This document shows, piece by piece, positions 33,398 through 41,560 of a stretch of 64,000 bases of DNA. How positions within the stretch are numbered: the first letter of the stretch is position 1; each line of letters opens with the position of its first letter. Below the pieces are notes generated by a model. That model made no database searches. It saw nothing but the letters and a program-made list of their open reading frames with translations, and was not told the DNA's origin. The translations under genes and the position numbers were made by a program. Origin of the DNA: an uncultured Dysosmobacter sp. (GTDB taxonomy: Bacteria; Bacillota; Clostridia; Oscillospirales; Oscillospiraceae); assembly GCF_947631165.1 (NCBI RefSeq), contig NZ_CANRKH010000001.1:1-64000 (forward strand), read 5' to 3'.

Positions 33398-36300
33398 TCA
33401 GGCAATAATCAGGGTGCTGTAATCACCGCAGGTCAGCTTGTACTGGTTGCCAGTGGCCAGCGCGCCGATCTCCAGCTCGCCAGTCGTAGCATCCTTATCA
33501 ACAGTGATCTTATAGGTGTTCAGCTCCACGATCTCGCCGCCGTTGACCTGAGACAGTGTCACAGTGTAAGCAGTATCCTTCGCAGCAGCCTCAGTCAGAG
33601 TGACAGTCAGCTTCTTGTCAGCATACTCGATCTTATCCAGATCGCCGCTGGAAACCACGGGCTTGGTGGTGCCAGTCTCGACCTCGGTATCGCTGATGAT
33701 AACGACCCACTCAGCAACGCCGTTGGAATTCAGGATGGCCACGATGCGGCCGCCGAACTCCAGCTCCTTGGTGTCGGTGAAGGGATCATCCAGAGCGGCG
33801 ACGGCAGCGGACACGGAATCATACTCCTCCTCGTCCCAATCGCCGTTGGTCTCCTGAATCACAACAGCCTTGGCGTCCTTGGTGAAGGTCAGGCCCTGGT
33901 CGTCATCGCTGGTGTACATGGTGCGGCCCTGCAGATAGATGTAGTTGCTGGTTGCGTTCATCACTTCGGGCGTAGCCTCTTCGGGAGCAACAGCCGTCAG
34001 ACGGGTGTTCAGGAAGTCGCACTTGCCGTCCTCATAGGTGCAGCCATCGTGATACTTGGGAACAGTCTCACCCTTCTTGTTGGTCGTCGTCTCGTTGTCG
34101 TGGCCAATGTCGTAGATGCGCTCGTCATCAATCTTTTCGGAGTTATCCGTGTAGATATCCTTGGCGTCCACGTCGTCAATGGCAACCACATAGTCGCCGT
34201 CGAAGCGCAGCTCCTGCACGTGGTTCTTGTCCAGATCCAGGATGGTGTCGGAGAATTCGCTCTTGACAGTCAGGGTCTTGACCTCGCCGTCCAGGATGGC
34301 CTTGAACTCCCAGTAATAAACGCCGTCGATGCGGGCCTCGCTCTTGGCGCCGGACAGAACGTAAGCGTAGTTGGCAACAGCGCCGTTGGCGTCGCCCAGG
34401 ATGATGGAGGCGATGATGTAGTTGTCGCTGTCGAACAGGGTGTAGATGCTGTGGGCAATGCCCTTCTGATCCTTGGTGGTCATCTCGATGTCCACATCCT
34501 GGACGCCGGTGTAAACGCCAGTGACCTCAGTGATGGCATCGAGGTCACCATTTTTGGAGGTGCTCACGTCATCAGCGTCCACGGTGATGAACACGGAGGC
34601 GTCCTCACCATAGGCGCGGCCACCCTCTTCATGTGTGACAGTGCCCTCAGGGGTAGTACCAGTATGATCGACCGTGGTGCCGTCCAGACGGACATTGGAG
34701 CAGTTGATAACGGCCTTGTAATCCTTGGTGCCGTCATCGTTGGTGGTTTCCTCGGCACCCTTGATGTCCTTGAGGTCGCTGGCGATCATGCGGGTAGCGG
34801 GCTTCAGGGTGTACACGCCGTCGTCCACGGTGTAGGTATACCAGCGGTTCAGCTGACGGTTGCCGTCGGTGTTGTCCGCCTTGATGCAGCCCACAGTGTT
34901 AGAGGTCCACAGGTCGAACAGCTCGTTGCCGGACTGGCCATCGTCCTTAACGCCGTCCAGCTTGTCGATGTTCTTGTTGGTGTCCTGCACGTTGACCTCG
35001 ATGACCTTCATGGTGCCGTCGGTGAAGATGGCAGCGGCGTCAGCGGTCTTGATGGACAGGTTGCTCTTGTTCATGTCGTAGCCGGTGATGAAGACATAGT
35101 TCTTCACGCCGTCGAACAGGTCCACGCCGATGAAGTAGCCGTACTGATCCAGGAACACGTTATAGGTCATGTCGGTCAGGCGGGAGTCGTTGTACTGGTC
35201 CAGAACATTGTTGAAGTCATAATATGCCTTCTCGTTGTTCTTGTACTCGGTGCCGCCGGTGGTCAGCTTGGTCAGCTTGCCCTCGGCCCTATCGTCCTCG
35301 TTCTTCTGGCTGAACTTAGTAACGGTGGAATCAGACAGGATCTCCACGTCGAACAGCTCCACGACTTCCAGCTTCGTGCTGTTCTTCTCGGACATGTTGA
35401 CCAGATAGTACTCGTCCTTCTCCACGTTCTCGATGGCGGGCACGTCCACCAGATCCACGTCCTTACTGGTGCCGTTGGCGCTGGTCTCGAAGACGCGCAG
35501 GGCGACGCTCTCCTTCTTCTCATTGTAAGAAGAGGTAGCCTTGGCCAGATAGGTGTTGATGGAGACGATGGTGATGATCTCGTCGTCGGTGTCCAGATAG
35601 ATTTCGGTCAGAACACCGTTGCCGGAGCCTTCCAGATCGCTCTCGTTCTTGCGGACCAGCAGGTCCTTGGTGATGTCCTTGTTCTCAGCGCCGTCGATCC
35701 AGCACTCCAGATCGTTGTCGCGGATGGTGGCGGACTTCAGCAGATCATACACGTCGCGGCCGGTAACGCCGGAGGTGTAGGACTCGACCAGCTTATCCTT
35801 GTCCACATAGGTGCCCAGCTCGGCCTTGTTGTAGGTCCAGGTGTGGGCGGGACGCATAAAGTCGTCGGTGTCGTCCAGCTTCTTCAGCTTGGTGAAGTAC
35901 TGCTCGGCGAACTGGATGTAGTCATCTTCCTTGATGTTCTCGATCTTGGTGGCGGAGTTGTTCCAGCGCTGGGCCTTGGCGATGGTGCTGCCCACGTTGA
36001 CCCGCTCGCCGTTGATGACGGTGCTGACAACGGTCTCATACTCGACCAGGTCGGCCTGCAGGGTGTTGAAGGCATACAGGCAGGCCTCTTCACGGGTCAC
36101 GGCCTTAACGCCGTTGAACTCGCTCTCCAGACCGGCGGTCAGGCCGATGTTGATGGCCTTCTTGGCCACGTTGATGGACCAGTTGGGGCCGGTGTACTGC
36201 TCGGTGGTGGCGTCATAGCCCAGGGCGCCCAGCAGCATCTTCATGAAAGCATAGCTGGTCAGGGTGTTGCCGGGACGGAAGGTGCCGTCGGCATAACCGC

Positions 36301-36640
36301 TGATGATGCCTTCCTTCTGGCAGTAGGCAATGTAGCCAGCGAACTCGCTGGTCAGGGGCACGTCCTTATAGGGGGCGGTGTCCGCGTGCAGCTCAGCTGC
36401 GGTGGTGGGGCCAAGGATCATGTTGCAGATGATCTTGGCGGCGGCCTGACGAGTCAGGACGTTGGTGGGATTGAACTTGCCGTCGGTATAACCGTCGACA
36501 ACGCCAATCTCGGAGACCACGTTGACGGCTTCTTCATAAGTAAGCTTGTCGTCGTCCGTGAACTCCTTCGCGCCGGCGCTGACGGTGACCAGAGACATGG
36601 TCATCACCAGAGCCAGCACCAGGGAAAGGAACTTCTTCAT
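33398..36640 (-). CDS. S-layer homology (SLH) domain surface protein
   Basis: 1080-residue secreted protein with a signal peptide ending near VSAGA. SLH repeats occupy about residues 28-75 (EIGVVDGYTDGKFNPTNVLTRQ) and 88-140 (GIISGYADGTFRPGNTLTS), with a weaker third at about 150-195. These anchor proteins to secondary cell-wall polymers. The remaining ~880 residues are acidic, Asp/Thr/Lys-rich and beta-type, ending in Ig-like strands; no enzyme motif is visible. The ATG at 36638-36640 follows AGGAGG. It is probably an abundant S-layer component given its promoter and terminator. Confidence 0.9.
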   Translation of the reverse strand: MKKFLSLVLALVMTMSLVTVSAGAKEFTDDDKLTYEEAVNVVSEIGVVDGYTDGKFNPTNVLTRQAAAKIICNMILGPTTAAELHADTAPYKDVPLTSEFAGYIAYCQKEGIISGYADGTFRPGNTLTSYAFMKMLLGALGYDATTEQYTGPNWSINVAKKAINIGLTAGLESEFNGVKAVTREEACLYAFNTLQADLVEYETVVSTVINGERVNVGSTIAKAQRWNNSATKIENIKEDDYIQFAEQYFTKLKKLDDTDDFMRPAHTWTYNKAELGTYVDKDKLVESYTSGVTGRDVYDLLKSATIRDNDLECWIDGAENKDITKDLLVRKNESDLEGSGNGVLTEIYLDTDDEIITIVSINTYLAKATSSYNEKKESVALRVFETSANGTSKDVDLVDVPAIENVEKDEYYLVNMSEKNSTKLEVVELFDVEILSDSTVTKFSQKNEDDRAEGKLTKLTTGGTEYKNNEKAYYDFNNVLDQYNDSRLTDMTYNVFLDQYGYFIGVDLFDGVKNYVFITGYDMNKSNLSIKTADAAAIFTDGTMKVIEVNVQDTNKNIDKLDGVKDDGQSGNELFDLWTSNTVGCIKADNTDGNRQLNRWYTYTVDDGVYTLKPATRMIASDLKDIKGAEETTNDDGTKDYKAVINCSNVRLDGTTVDHTGTTPEGTVTHEEGGRAYGEDASVFITVDADDVSTSKNGDLDAITEVTGVYTGVQDVDIEMTTKDQKGIAHSIYTLFDSDNYIIASIILGDANGAVANYAYVLSGAKSEARIDGVYYWEFKAILDGEVKTLTVKSEFSDTILDLDKNHVQELRFDGDYVVAIDDVDAKDIYTDNSEKIDDERIYDIGHDNETTTNKKGETVPKYHDGCTYEDGKCDFLNTRLTAVAPEEATPEVMNATSNYIYLQGRTMYTSDDDQGLTFTKDAKAVVIQETNGDWDEEEYDSVSAAVAALDDPFTDTKELEFGGRIVAILNSNGVAEWVVIISDTEVETGTTKPVVSSGDLDKIEYADKKLTVTLTEAAAKDTAYTVTLSQVNGGEIVELNTYKITVDKDATTGELEIGALATGNQYKLTCGDYSTLIIA

Positions 36641-36790
36641 GGTTTTTCCTCCTTTTAGATTTTCGGCGGTGAAGAGCCGCCTTGATTTTGCGAAAGCCGT
36701 CCGGTCCGCCGTCTCCGGCGCACATACAGCGGCTAGCCAGATATCCGTATCTATGCCGGGGCCGGCCTCTCTTTCGCCTTTCGCACCCTC

Positions 36791-36819
36791 AATGTAACAG
36801 GCCCGGCGGGATTTGTCTA
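36791..36819 (-). promoter_or_regulatory. Promoter of the SLH gene
   Basis: Minus strand TAGACA, 17-bp spacer, TACATT, giving a leader of about 140 nt before the SLH start. Confidence 0.55.
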
Positions 36820-36903
36820 TTGATTTGGCCGGGTTGTAATTTGATTGATAAACGGCGTGTTTTTGTGGTATTTTTGTGAAAATAGTTGTAACATTTTCAA
36901 GGG

Positions 36904-38196
36904 TCACACCATAGATGTGCCGCCGCCGGACGAGGCCGCCACCGCGTCCTCCCGCAGCGTGTAGCGCTGGCGGCACAGGGTCAGCAGACCCTTGTCCACC
37001 ATCCGCCGCAGCACCGAGCGGCACTGGCGGGGATCGATGCCCAGAAGGCGAGCCACATCCTGGCGGTAGGCGAAGCCCTCCCGCTCCAGATAGGATACCA
37101 CCGCCGCCTCGTGGCGCTCCGGCGGCACCACGGCCTCCGGCAGGTAATACCTGGCCCCCACCTGGGTCAGCTTCCCCCGGCAAACCAGCTGGTGGAGGCG
37201 GTCGTAGGCCGCAGACTTGGACACACCCATCAGCTCCGCCACCTGGGCGCGGGTCACGGAGCCGCACCGCCGGGCAAGTGTCAGGATCTGGCTCTCGCCG
37301 CCGGTACGGAGCTGGCAGTCCATCCGCAGGTCCCGGAGGGTCAGGTCATCCAATCCGCCCCGCACCAACGCCGCCCGCACCAGCTTGGACAGGCGGGTCC
37401 ATTCATAGGCCCGGCCGCTGCGGGGCGCGCGGAGCGCCGGGCCGCTGGCTGGTCCCTCGCCCCGCAGGTCCCTGAAAATGGCCTCCACGCCGCTGGTGAG
37501 GGGGACCTCCCGGTCCGGCAGGCGAATACACCGGCCATCCACCTGCTCCCAGGTCAGAGTCACGATCTCCCCCAGCCGCAGTCCCATCTGCCACGTGAGC
37601 CACAGGGCGACCCCCGCCGGGGTCGTCCGCTCCGAGCGCAGCAGCTTCCAGAGGGCAAATTCGTCAATCTCGGCAGGAGCTTTCCGGCGAATCCGGGTCG
37701 AAACCGTCTTTTCCTCTAAATACGCCGCGAAATGTACCTTCAGGGCCGCTGCCTCCACGCCGGTGACGCGGGAGACATACTGCCAGTTGTGGGTCTCCAG
37801 CTGCCGCAGCAGAAAATCGTGACGCAGGTCGATGAGGCGCACGGCGGTCTGGCCCTCCTCGTCCAGCGCCCGCCGGGCCAGCCGGGAAATGGACTGGGGC
37901 ATCAGAGGACGGCGGTCCCGGTCCGACAGCACTACCGTCTCTGAGCGGCCGTCCCGGCTGTCCCGCAGAGCCGCCAGCCAGTCCGCCAGCTCCGGCGCCA
38001 GCGGCACCGTCCGGTCCGGCAGCAGAAGCTGGTCCGGCAGGTCCACCTGGTCCCAGGTCAGGCGCTGGATCTCATCCCGCAGCAGCCCGGCCTGCCAGGC
38101 CAGCCGAAGAACAGCCCCCGCCGCATTTTGAAAATTTTTTTGTAAAATGCGGTCCATGGCGCCCTCGTCAGGGCGGTTGACGATGTATCCCTGCAT
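36904..38196 (-). CDS. Protein with two degenerate tyrosine-recombinase-like domains and a winged-helix tail
   Basis: 430 residues. Two consecutive modules look alike: residues 28-55 (RLAWQAGLLRDEIQRLTWDQVD) and 198-220 (WLTWQMGLRLGEIVTLTWEQVD) correspond to box I of phage integrases. Module 1 keeps Arg40 and LRH (125-126) but has Phe156 at the expected catalytic Tyr spacing, with Tyr159 nearby. Module 2 keeps Arg207 and DLR (289-291) and then gives way to helix-turn-helix segments (AQVAELMGVSKSAAYDRLHQLV, then a second winged helix at about 365-415). It is probably a DNA-binding regulator evolved from an integrase. ATG at 38196 after GAGGAGAG. Divergent repeats and a palindrome lie upstream, and the SLH gene downstream. 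Confidence 0.72.
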   Translation of the reverse strand: MQGYIVNRPDEGAMDRILQKNFQNAAGAVLRLAWQAGLLRDEIQRLTWDQVDLPDQLLLPDRTVPLAPELADWLAALRDSRDGRSETVVLSDRDRRPLMPQSISRLARRALDEEGQTAVRLIDLRHDFLLRQLETHNWQYVSRVTGVEAAALKVHFAAYLEEKTVSTRIRRKAPAEIDEFALWKLLRSERTTPAGVALWLTWQMGLRLGEIVTLTWEQVDGRCIRLPDREVPLTSGVEAIFRDLRGEGPASGPALRAPRSGRAYEWTRLSKLVRAALVRGGLDDLTLRDLRMDCQLRTGGESQILTLARRCGSVTRAQVAELMGVSKSAAYDRLHQLVCRGKLTQVGARYYLPEAVVPPERHEAAVVSYLEREGFAYRQDVARLLGIDPRQCRSVLRRMVDKGLLTLCRQRYTLREDAVAASSGGGTSMV

Positions 38197-38210
38197 AGTT
38201 GTCTCTCCTC

Positions 38211-38235
38211 TTTTGTTACAGTTGTGTGTCACATT
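38211..38235. repeat. 25-bp direct repeat, copy 1
   Basis: TTTTGTTACAGTTGT then GTGTCACATT; matches copy 2 (38314-38338) at 23 of 25 positions. It lies 15 bp from the start of the double-integrase-domain gene. TGTTACA and TGTCACA sit inside each copy as imperfect half-sites. Confidence 0.8.
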
Positions 38236-38313
38236 TTTGTTTTTCAAAGTCTCCGCCGCCGCAGGTAGATAATAAGGTGGCAGCCTAATCTCCGCAGCGG
38301 CATTTTTGGTAAT

Positions 38314-38338
38314 TTTTGTTACACTTGTATGTCACATT
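38314..38338. repeat. 25-bp direct repeat, copy 2
   Basis: Second copy 103 bp away from the first, in the same orientation, inside the leader of the double-integrase-domain gene. Probable binding sites for a regulator, perhaps the encoded protein. Confidence 0.8.
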
Positions 38339-38360
38339 AAGCTTTTCTCTATAAAACGGC

Positions 38361-38387
38361 TGAAACCGTTGCAGTGCAACGGTTTCA
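38361..38387. repeat. Perfect 13-bp-arm palindrome
   Basis: TGAAACCGTTGCA and TGCAACGGTTTCA around a single central G. It lies just downstream of the proposed promoter of the double-integrase-domain gene. It could be an operator, a recombination site, or (as RNA, followed by CCGTTTTATAG) an early terminator. Confidence 0.8.
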
Positions 38388-38404
38388 AGGTTTTATCCAC
38401 TTGC

Positions 38405-38433
38405 AAAATACATCATTGCATGGCAAAAATCAA
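38405..38433 (-). promoter_or_regulatory. Promoter of the double-integrase-domain gene
   Basis: Minus strand TTGATT, 17-bp spacer, TATTTT. The leader would be about 200 nt and include the palindrome and both direct repeats. Confidence 0.55.
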
Positions 38434-38513
38434 TACTTTTTATGCCATTTTCGTTTCCGGCGGCCCAGGAAAGATTTTGTGAAAATGCTCTTTCCCTTCG
38501 GCGGGAAATGTGC

Positions 38514-38781
38514 TATCATGCTTTTATACCCTCAGTGGACAAAGAGCAACTCGGTTTTTCGGGGCATCATGAGCGGCTGGCGGCGTTATCCTCGTTGCCG
38601 GGCGATAGCCCACCTAGGACGACGCCGCCAGCGTTGATCTTGGCCGTTGGCAGGCGTGTTGCCCTTTTTCCACCGGGGGTAATCAAATAACCGCACGCTT
38701 TTTGCGTGCGGTGGGCGCAGCCCGCAAGAAAAATTGTTTGCGATTTTTTAAGTTCATCGACCATATAGGAGGGAGCGTCCC
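38514..38781 (+). promoter_or_regulatory. Long structured leader of thiI
   Basis: A -10-like TATCAT (38514-38519) is followed by about 260 nt with several hairpins. These are a copy of the intergenic repeat (from 38533), a large stem GCTGGCGGCGT/ACGCCGCCAGC (about 38575-38632), and CCGCACGC/GCGTGCGG (38692-38713). No known riboswitch class was recognised. The thiI ribosome site (AGGAGGG) follows. Confidence 0.45.
38533..38579 (+). repeat. Intergenic repeat, copy 1 (conserved 47 nt)
   Basis: Starts CAGTGGACAAAG and contains TTTTCGGGGCATC and TGAGCGGCTG. It matches the reverse complement of 41480-41526 at 40 of 47 positions without gaps. Confidence 0.75.
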
Positions 38782-39963
38782 ATGATAAACAACAATGAAA
38801 TGCTGCTGCTGAAGCTGGGAGAAGTGGTGCTGAAGGGCCTGAACCGCCGGTCCTTTGAGGACAAGCTGGTGTCCAACGTCCGGCGGCGACTGAAAAGCTG
38901 CGGCAGCTTTCAGGTGTATATCCGCCAGAGCACCATCTATGTGGAGCCAACTACGGACAACTGCGACATGGAGGCGGCTTACAGGGCCGCAGGACAGGTG
39001 TTCGGCGTAGTGTCCGTAGCCCGGGCCGTCCCCTGTGAAAAGACAGTGGAGGCCATTGTGGACACCGCCAGGACCTATCTGGCGGACGAATTCGCCAGGG
39101 CAAAGAGCTTCAAGGTGGAGAGCAAGCGGGCGGACAAGCAGTACCCTATGAACTCCATCCAGCTCAGCCAGGCCGTGGGCGGCGATCTGGCTGAGCTGTT
39201 TCCCCATGTGGCGGTGGACGTCCACGATCCGGAGCTGACGGTGTTCGTAGAGATCCGGGAGAAGTACGCCTACGTCCATGCCCCCGCCCTGCCCGGCGCC
39301 GGCGGCCTGCCGGTGGGTATGGGAGGGCACGCCGTCAGCCTGCTGTCCGGCGGACTGGACAGCCCTGTGTCCTCCTGGATGATGGCCCGCCGGGGCGTGG
39401 AGCTGGAGATGGTCCACTTCGTCTCCCCGCCCTACACCTCCCAGCAGGCTCAGGACAAGGTGCTGGAGCTGGCCCGTCTGCTGACGGCTTACTGCGGCCG
39501 GATGATCGTTCACATCGTCCCCTTCACCGAGATCCAAGAGGAGATCCGCAAGAACTGCCCGGAGGAGTATTTCACCCTCATCATGCGGCGGTTTATGATG
39601 AGGCTGGCCCAGGCCGTGGCGAAAAAGGCCGGGGCCAAGGCCCTCATCACCGGCGAATCCCTGGGTCAGGTAGCCAGCCAGACCATGATGGCCCTGGCCG
39701 TCACCGATGACGTCGCCGATATGCCCGTTCTGCGGCCTCTCATCGGTATGGACAAGGTGGAGATCATCCGTATCGCCCGGGAGATCGGGACCTACGACAC
39801 CTCCATCCTGCCCTACGAGGACTGCTGCACGGTGTTTACCCCCCGCCATCCCTGCACCCGGCCCAACATTGAGGACGTGCGGAAAGCGGAATCCGCTCTG
39901 GACGTGGACGCTCTGGTGGCAAAGGCCCTGGCAGGCGAGAGCTGGGTCAGGGTGAAGCCGTAA
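38782..39963 (+). CDS. thiI: tRNA 4-thiouridine synthase ThiI
   Basis: 393-residue cytoplasmic enzyme that adenylates U8 of tRNA for sulfur transfer and in many bacteria also supplies sulfur for the thiazole of thiamine. It has an N-terminal NFLD, a THUMP domain (about 60-165) and the PP-loop SGGLDSP at residues 189-195, with CCTVF near residue 350. There is no C-terminal rhodanese domain, as in most Bacillota, so a dedicated cysteine desulfurase partner is expected elsewhere. ATG 38782 after AGGAGGG. A long structured leader precedes it. Confidence 0.94.
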   Translation: MINNNEMLLLKLGEVVLKGLNRRSFEDKLVSNVRRRLKSCGSFQVYIRQSTIYVEPTTDNCDMEAAYRAAGQVFGVVSVARAVPCEKTVEAIVDTARTYLADEFARAKSFKVESKRADKQYPMNSIQLSQAVGGDLAELFPHVAVDVHDPELTVFVEIREKYAYVHAPALPGAGGLPVGMGGHAVSLLSGGLDSPVSSWMMARRGVELEMVHFVSPPYTSQQAQDKVLELARLLTAYCGRMIVHIVPFTEIQEEIRKNCPEEYFTLIMRRFMMRLAQAVAKKAGAKALITGESLGQVASQTMMALAVTDDVADMPVLRPLIGMDKVEIIRIAREIGTYDTSILPYEDCCTVFTPRHPCTRPNIEDVRKAESALDVDALVAKALAGESWVRVKP

Positions 39964-39970
39964 TAAATGA

Positions 39971-40087
39971 GGAATTAGGAGTTAGGGATTAGGAATTGTT
40001 GGATTCCGCCTTTTGCGGAATGGTTCCAATCTGTCCAGCAAAACTGGACGCCGAAATTTCTAACTTCTCATTCCTAACTCCTAATTT
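39971..40087. repeat. Imperfect inverted-repeat element between thiI and cinA
   Basis: AATTAGGAGTTAGG near 39972 and CCTAACTCCTAATT near 40073 are inverted 14-bp arms enclosing two small hairpins (ATTCCGC/GCGGAAT and GTCCAG/CTGGAC). The AT-rich TAGGAATTAGG pattern is unlike the flanking coding DNA and resembles a MITE-like intergenic element. Confidence 0.65.
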
Positions 40088-40106
40088 CAAAGAAGAGGGT
40101 ATCGCT

Positions 40107-41369
40107 ATGTCACACACCGCTGAGATCATTGCCGTAGGCACCGAGCTGCTCCTGGGCAACATCGCCAACACCAACGCCCAGGATATCTCCCAGGCCCTGT
40201 CCTCTGTGGGCGTCAACGTCTTTTGGCACACCGTTGTGGGGGACAATCCCCTGCGCTTGAAAGAAGCGCTGGATATCGCCCGCCGGCGGGCGGACATCAT
40301 CATTACCACCGGCGGCCTCGGTCCCACCTACGACGATCTGACCAAGCAGACCATCTGCGAGGCCTTCGGCAGGCCCCTGGTGCTGCATCAGGACATCCTC
40401 GACGGTCTCAAGATCTTCTTTGAAAAAAACGTCCATATGAATATGCCCTCCAACAATGTCCAGCAAGCGGAGCTGCCAGAAAACTGCACTGTGTTCGACA
40501 ATCCTGTTGGCACTGCCCCAGGCTGCGCTTTTGAGGCAGGCGGCGTCCATGTGCTGATGCTGCCCGGTCCGCCCTTTGAGATGCGGACCATGCTGGAAAA
40601 CCATGTCCTCCCCTATCTGCGGGGCCTTTCCAGCGAGATCATCGTCTCCCACGACATTATGACCTTTGGCCTGGGGGAAAGCCCCATGGAGGAGCTGATG
40701 CGGGAGAAGATGTCCCATATGGAGAATCCCTCCCTGGCCACCTACGCCAAGCCCAGCGAGGTACGCCTCCGGGCCACCGCCAAGGCCGCCAGCCAGGAAG
40801 CGGCGGAGGCCATGCTGGCCCCTGTGGTGAAGGAGGTCACTGATTTTCTGGGAAACTATGTGTACGGTGTGGACGTTCCCGGCCTGGAAAACGCCTGTGT
40901 GAAGCTGCTGAAGGAGCGGGGATTGACCCTGGCCACCGCTGAGAGCTGCACCGGCGGCCGGATCGCGGAGCGGCTCACTGCCCTGCCCGGCGTCTCCTCC
41001 GTTTACCGGGGCGGTGTGGTCAGCTACTGGACCAGCGTGAAAGCGGCGGTACTGGGCGTGCCCCAGGAGACGCTGGATACATACGGTGCCGTGTCTGAAC
41101 AGACTGCCTGGGCCATGGCGGAGGGCGCCCGCCGGATCACCGGCGCGGACATCGCCGTGTCCGTCACCGGCGTGGCGGGACCGGATCCCGATGAGCGGGG
41201 CGTGGCCGTGGGCATCGTTTACATCGGCCTGTCCACGCCGGACGGCACCTTCTGCCGCCCGCTGGACCTGGGCGGACGCCGCCGGGACCGCATCCAGGAC
41301 CTCGCCAGTAACCACGCTTTCGACGTGCTGCGGCGCTATCTCACAGGGCTTCCCATTTTGCTGGCATAA
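40107..41369 (+). CDS. cinA: CinA competence/damage-inducible protein (nicotinamide nucleotide amidase)
   Basis: 420-residue two-domain protein. An N-terminal MoCF-like domain (1-170) contains AVGTELLLGNIANTNA and ITTGGLGPTYDDLT. A C-terminal PncC domain (about 255-415) contains LATAESCTGGRIAERLT and SVTGVAGPDPDERGVAVG, the deamidase that recycles nicotinamide mononucleotide. Full-length CinA proteins are about 410-430 residues. ATG at 40107 after AGAGGG. A terminator follows. Confidence 0.94.
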   Translation: MSHTAEIIAVGTELLLGNIANTNAQDISQALSSVGVNVFWHTVVGDNPLRLKEALDIARRRADIIITTGGLGPTYDDLTKQTICEAFGRPLVLHQDILDGLKIFFEKNVHMNMPSNNVQQAELPENCTVFDNPVGTAPGCAFEAGGVHVLMLPGPPFEMRTMLENHVLPYLRGLSSEIIVSHDIMTFGLGESPMEELMREKMSHMENPSLATYAKPSEVRLRATAKAASQEAAEAMLAPVVKEVTDFLGNYVYGVDVPGLENACVKLLKERGLTLATAESCTGGRIAERLTALPGVSSVYRGGVVSYWTSVKAAVLGVPQETLDTYGAVSEQTAWAMAEGARRITGADIAVSVTGVAGPDPDERGVAVGIVYIGLSTPDGTFCRPLDLGGRRRDRIQDLASNHAFDVLRRYLTGLPILLA

Positions 41370-41376
41370 AAGCAAC

Positions 41377-41413
41377 AAACTCCCCCTGTCCTCTTGACAG
41401 CGGGGAGTTTTTC
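41377..41413 (+). terminator. Terminator of cinA
   Basis: AACTCCCC-CTGTC and GACAG-CGGGGAGTT arms, then TTTTC. Confidence 0.88.
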
Positions 41414-41453
41414 GTGGTATCTCTATATTATTGAAAACGTTTGCGAACATTCT

Positions 41454-41526
41454 CAGTGAGCAAAGGGCGGCGTACCTGTCAGCCGCTCAAGATGCCCCGA
41501 AAACCCGCGCCGCCCTTTGTTCACTG
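41454..41526. repeat. Palindromic intergenic repeat, copy 2
   Basis: 73 bp with 19-bp inverted ends: CAGTGAGCAAAGGGCGGCG against CAGTGAACAAAGGGCGGCG (one difference). The interior holds AGCCGCTCAAGATGCCCCG. Reversed, its 47-nt half matches the repeat upstream of thiI. Confidence 0.82.
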
Positions 41527-41560
41527 GGGTTTAATATCCAACAGAAAGAAGCGGATTTGC

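Noticed and set aside
34049-36658. 869-codon plus-strand frame opposite the SLH gene
   Set aside because: Mirror frame of a strongly biased real gene; Val/Gly/His-rich with no start signal.
36641-37267. N-terminal extension of the SLH protein back into the integrase-like gene
   Set aside because: The extension lacks a signal peptide and ribosome site, whereas the ATG at 36640 has AGGAGG and begins a typical signal peptide.
38533-38781. Known riboswitch in the thiI leader
   Set aside because: Compared by eye with TPP, glycine, purine, THF, ZTP, c-di-GMP, fluoride, Mn and guanidine consensus patterns; none fits, so it is left as an unassigned structured leader.
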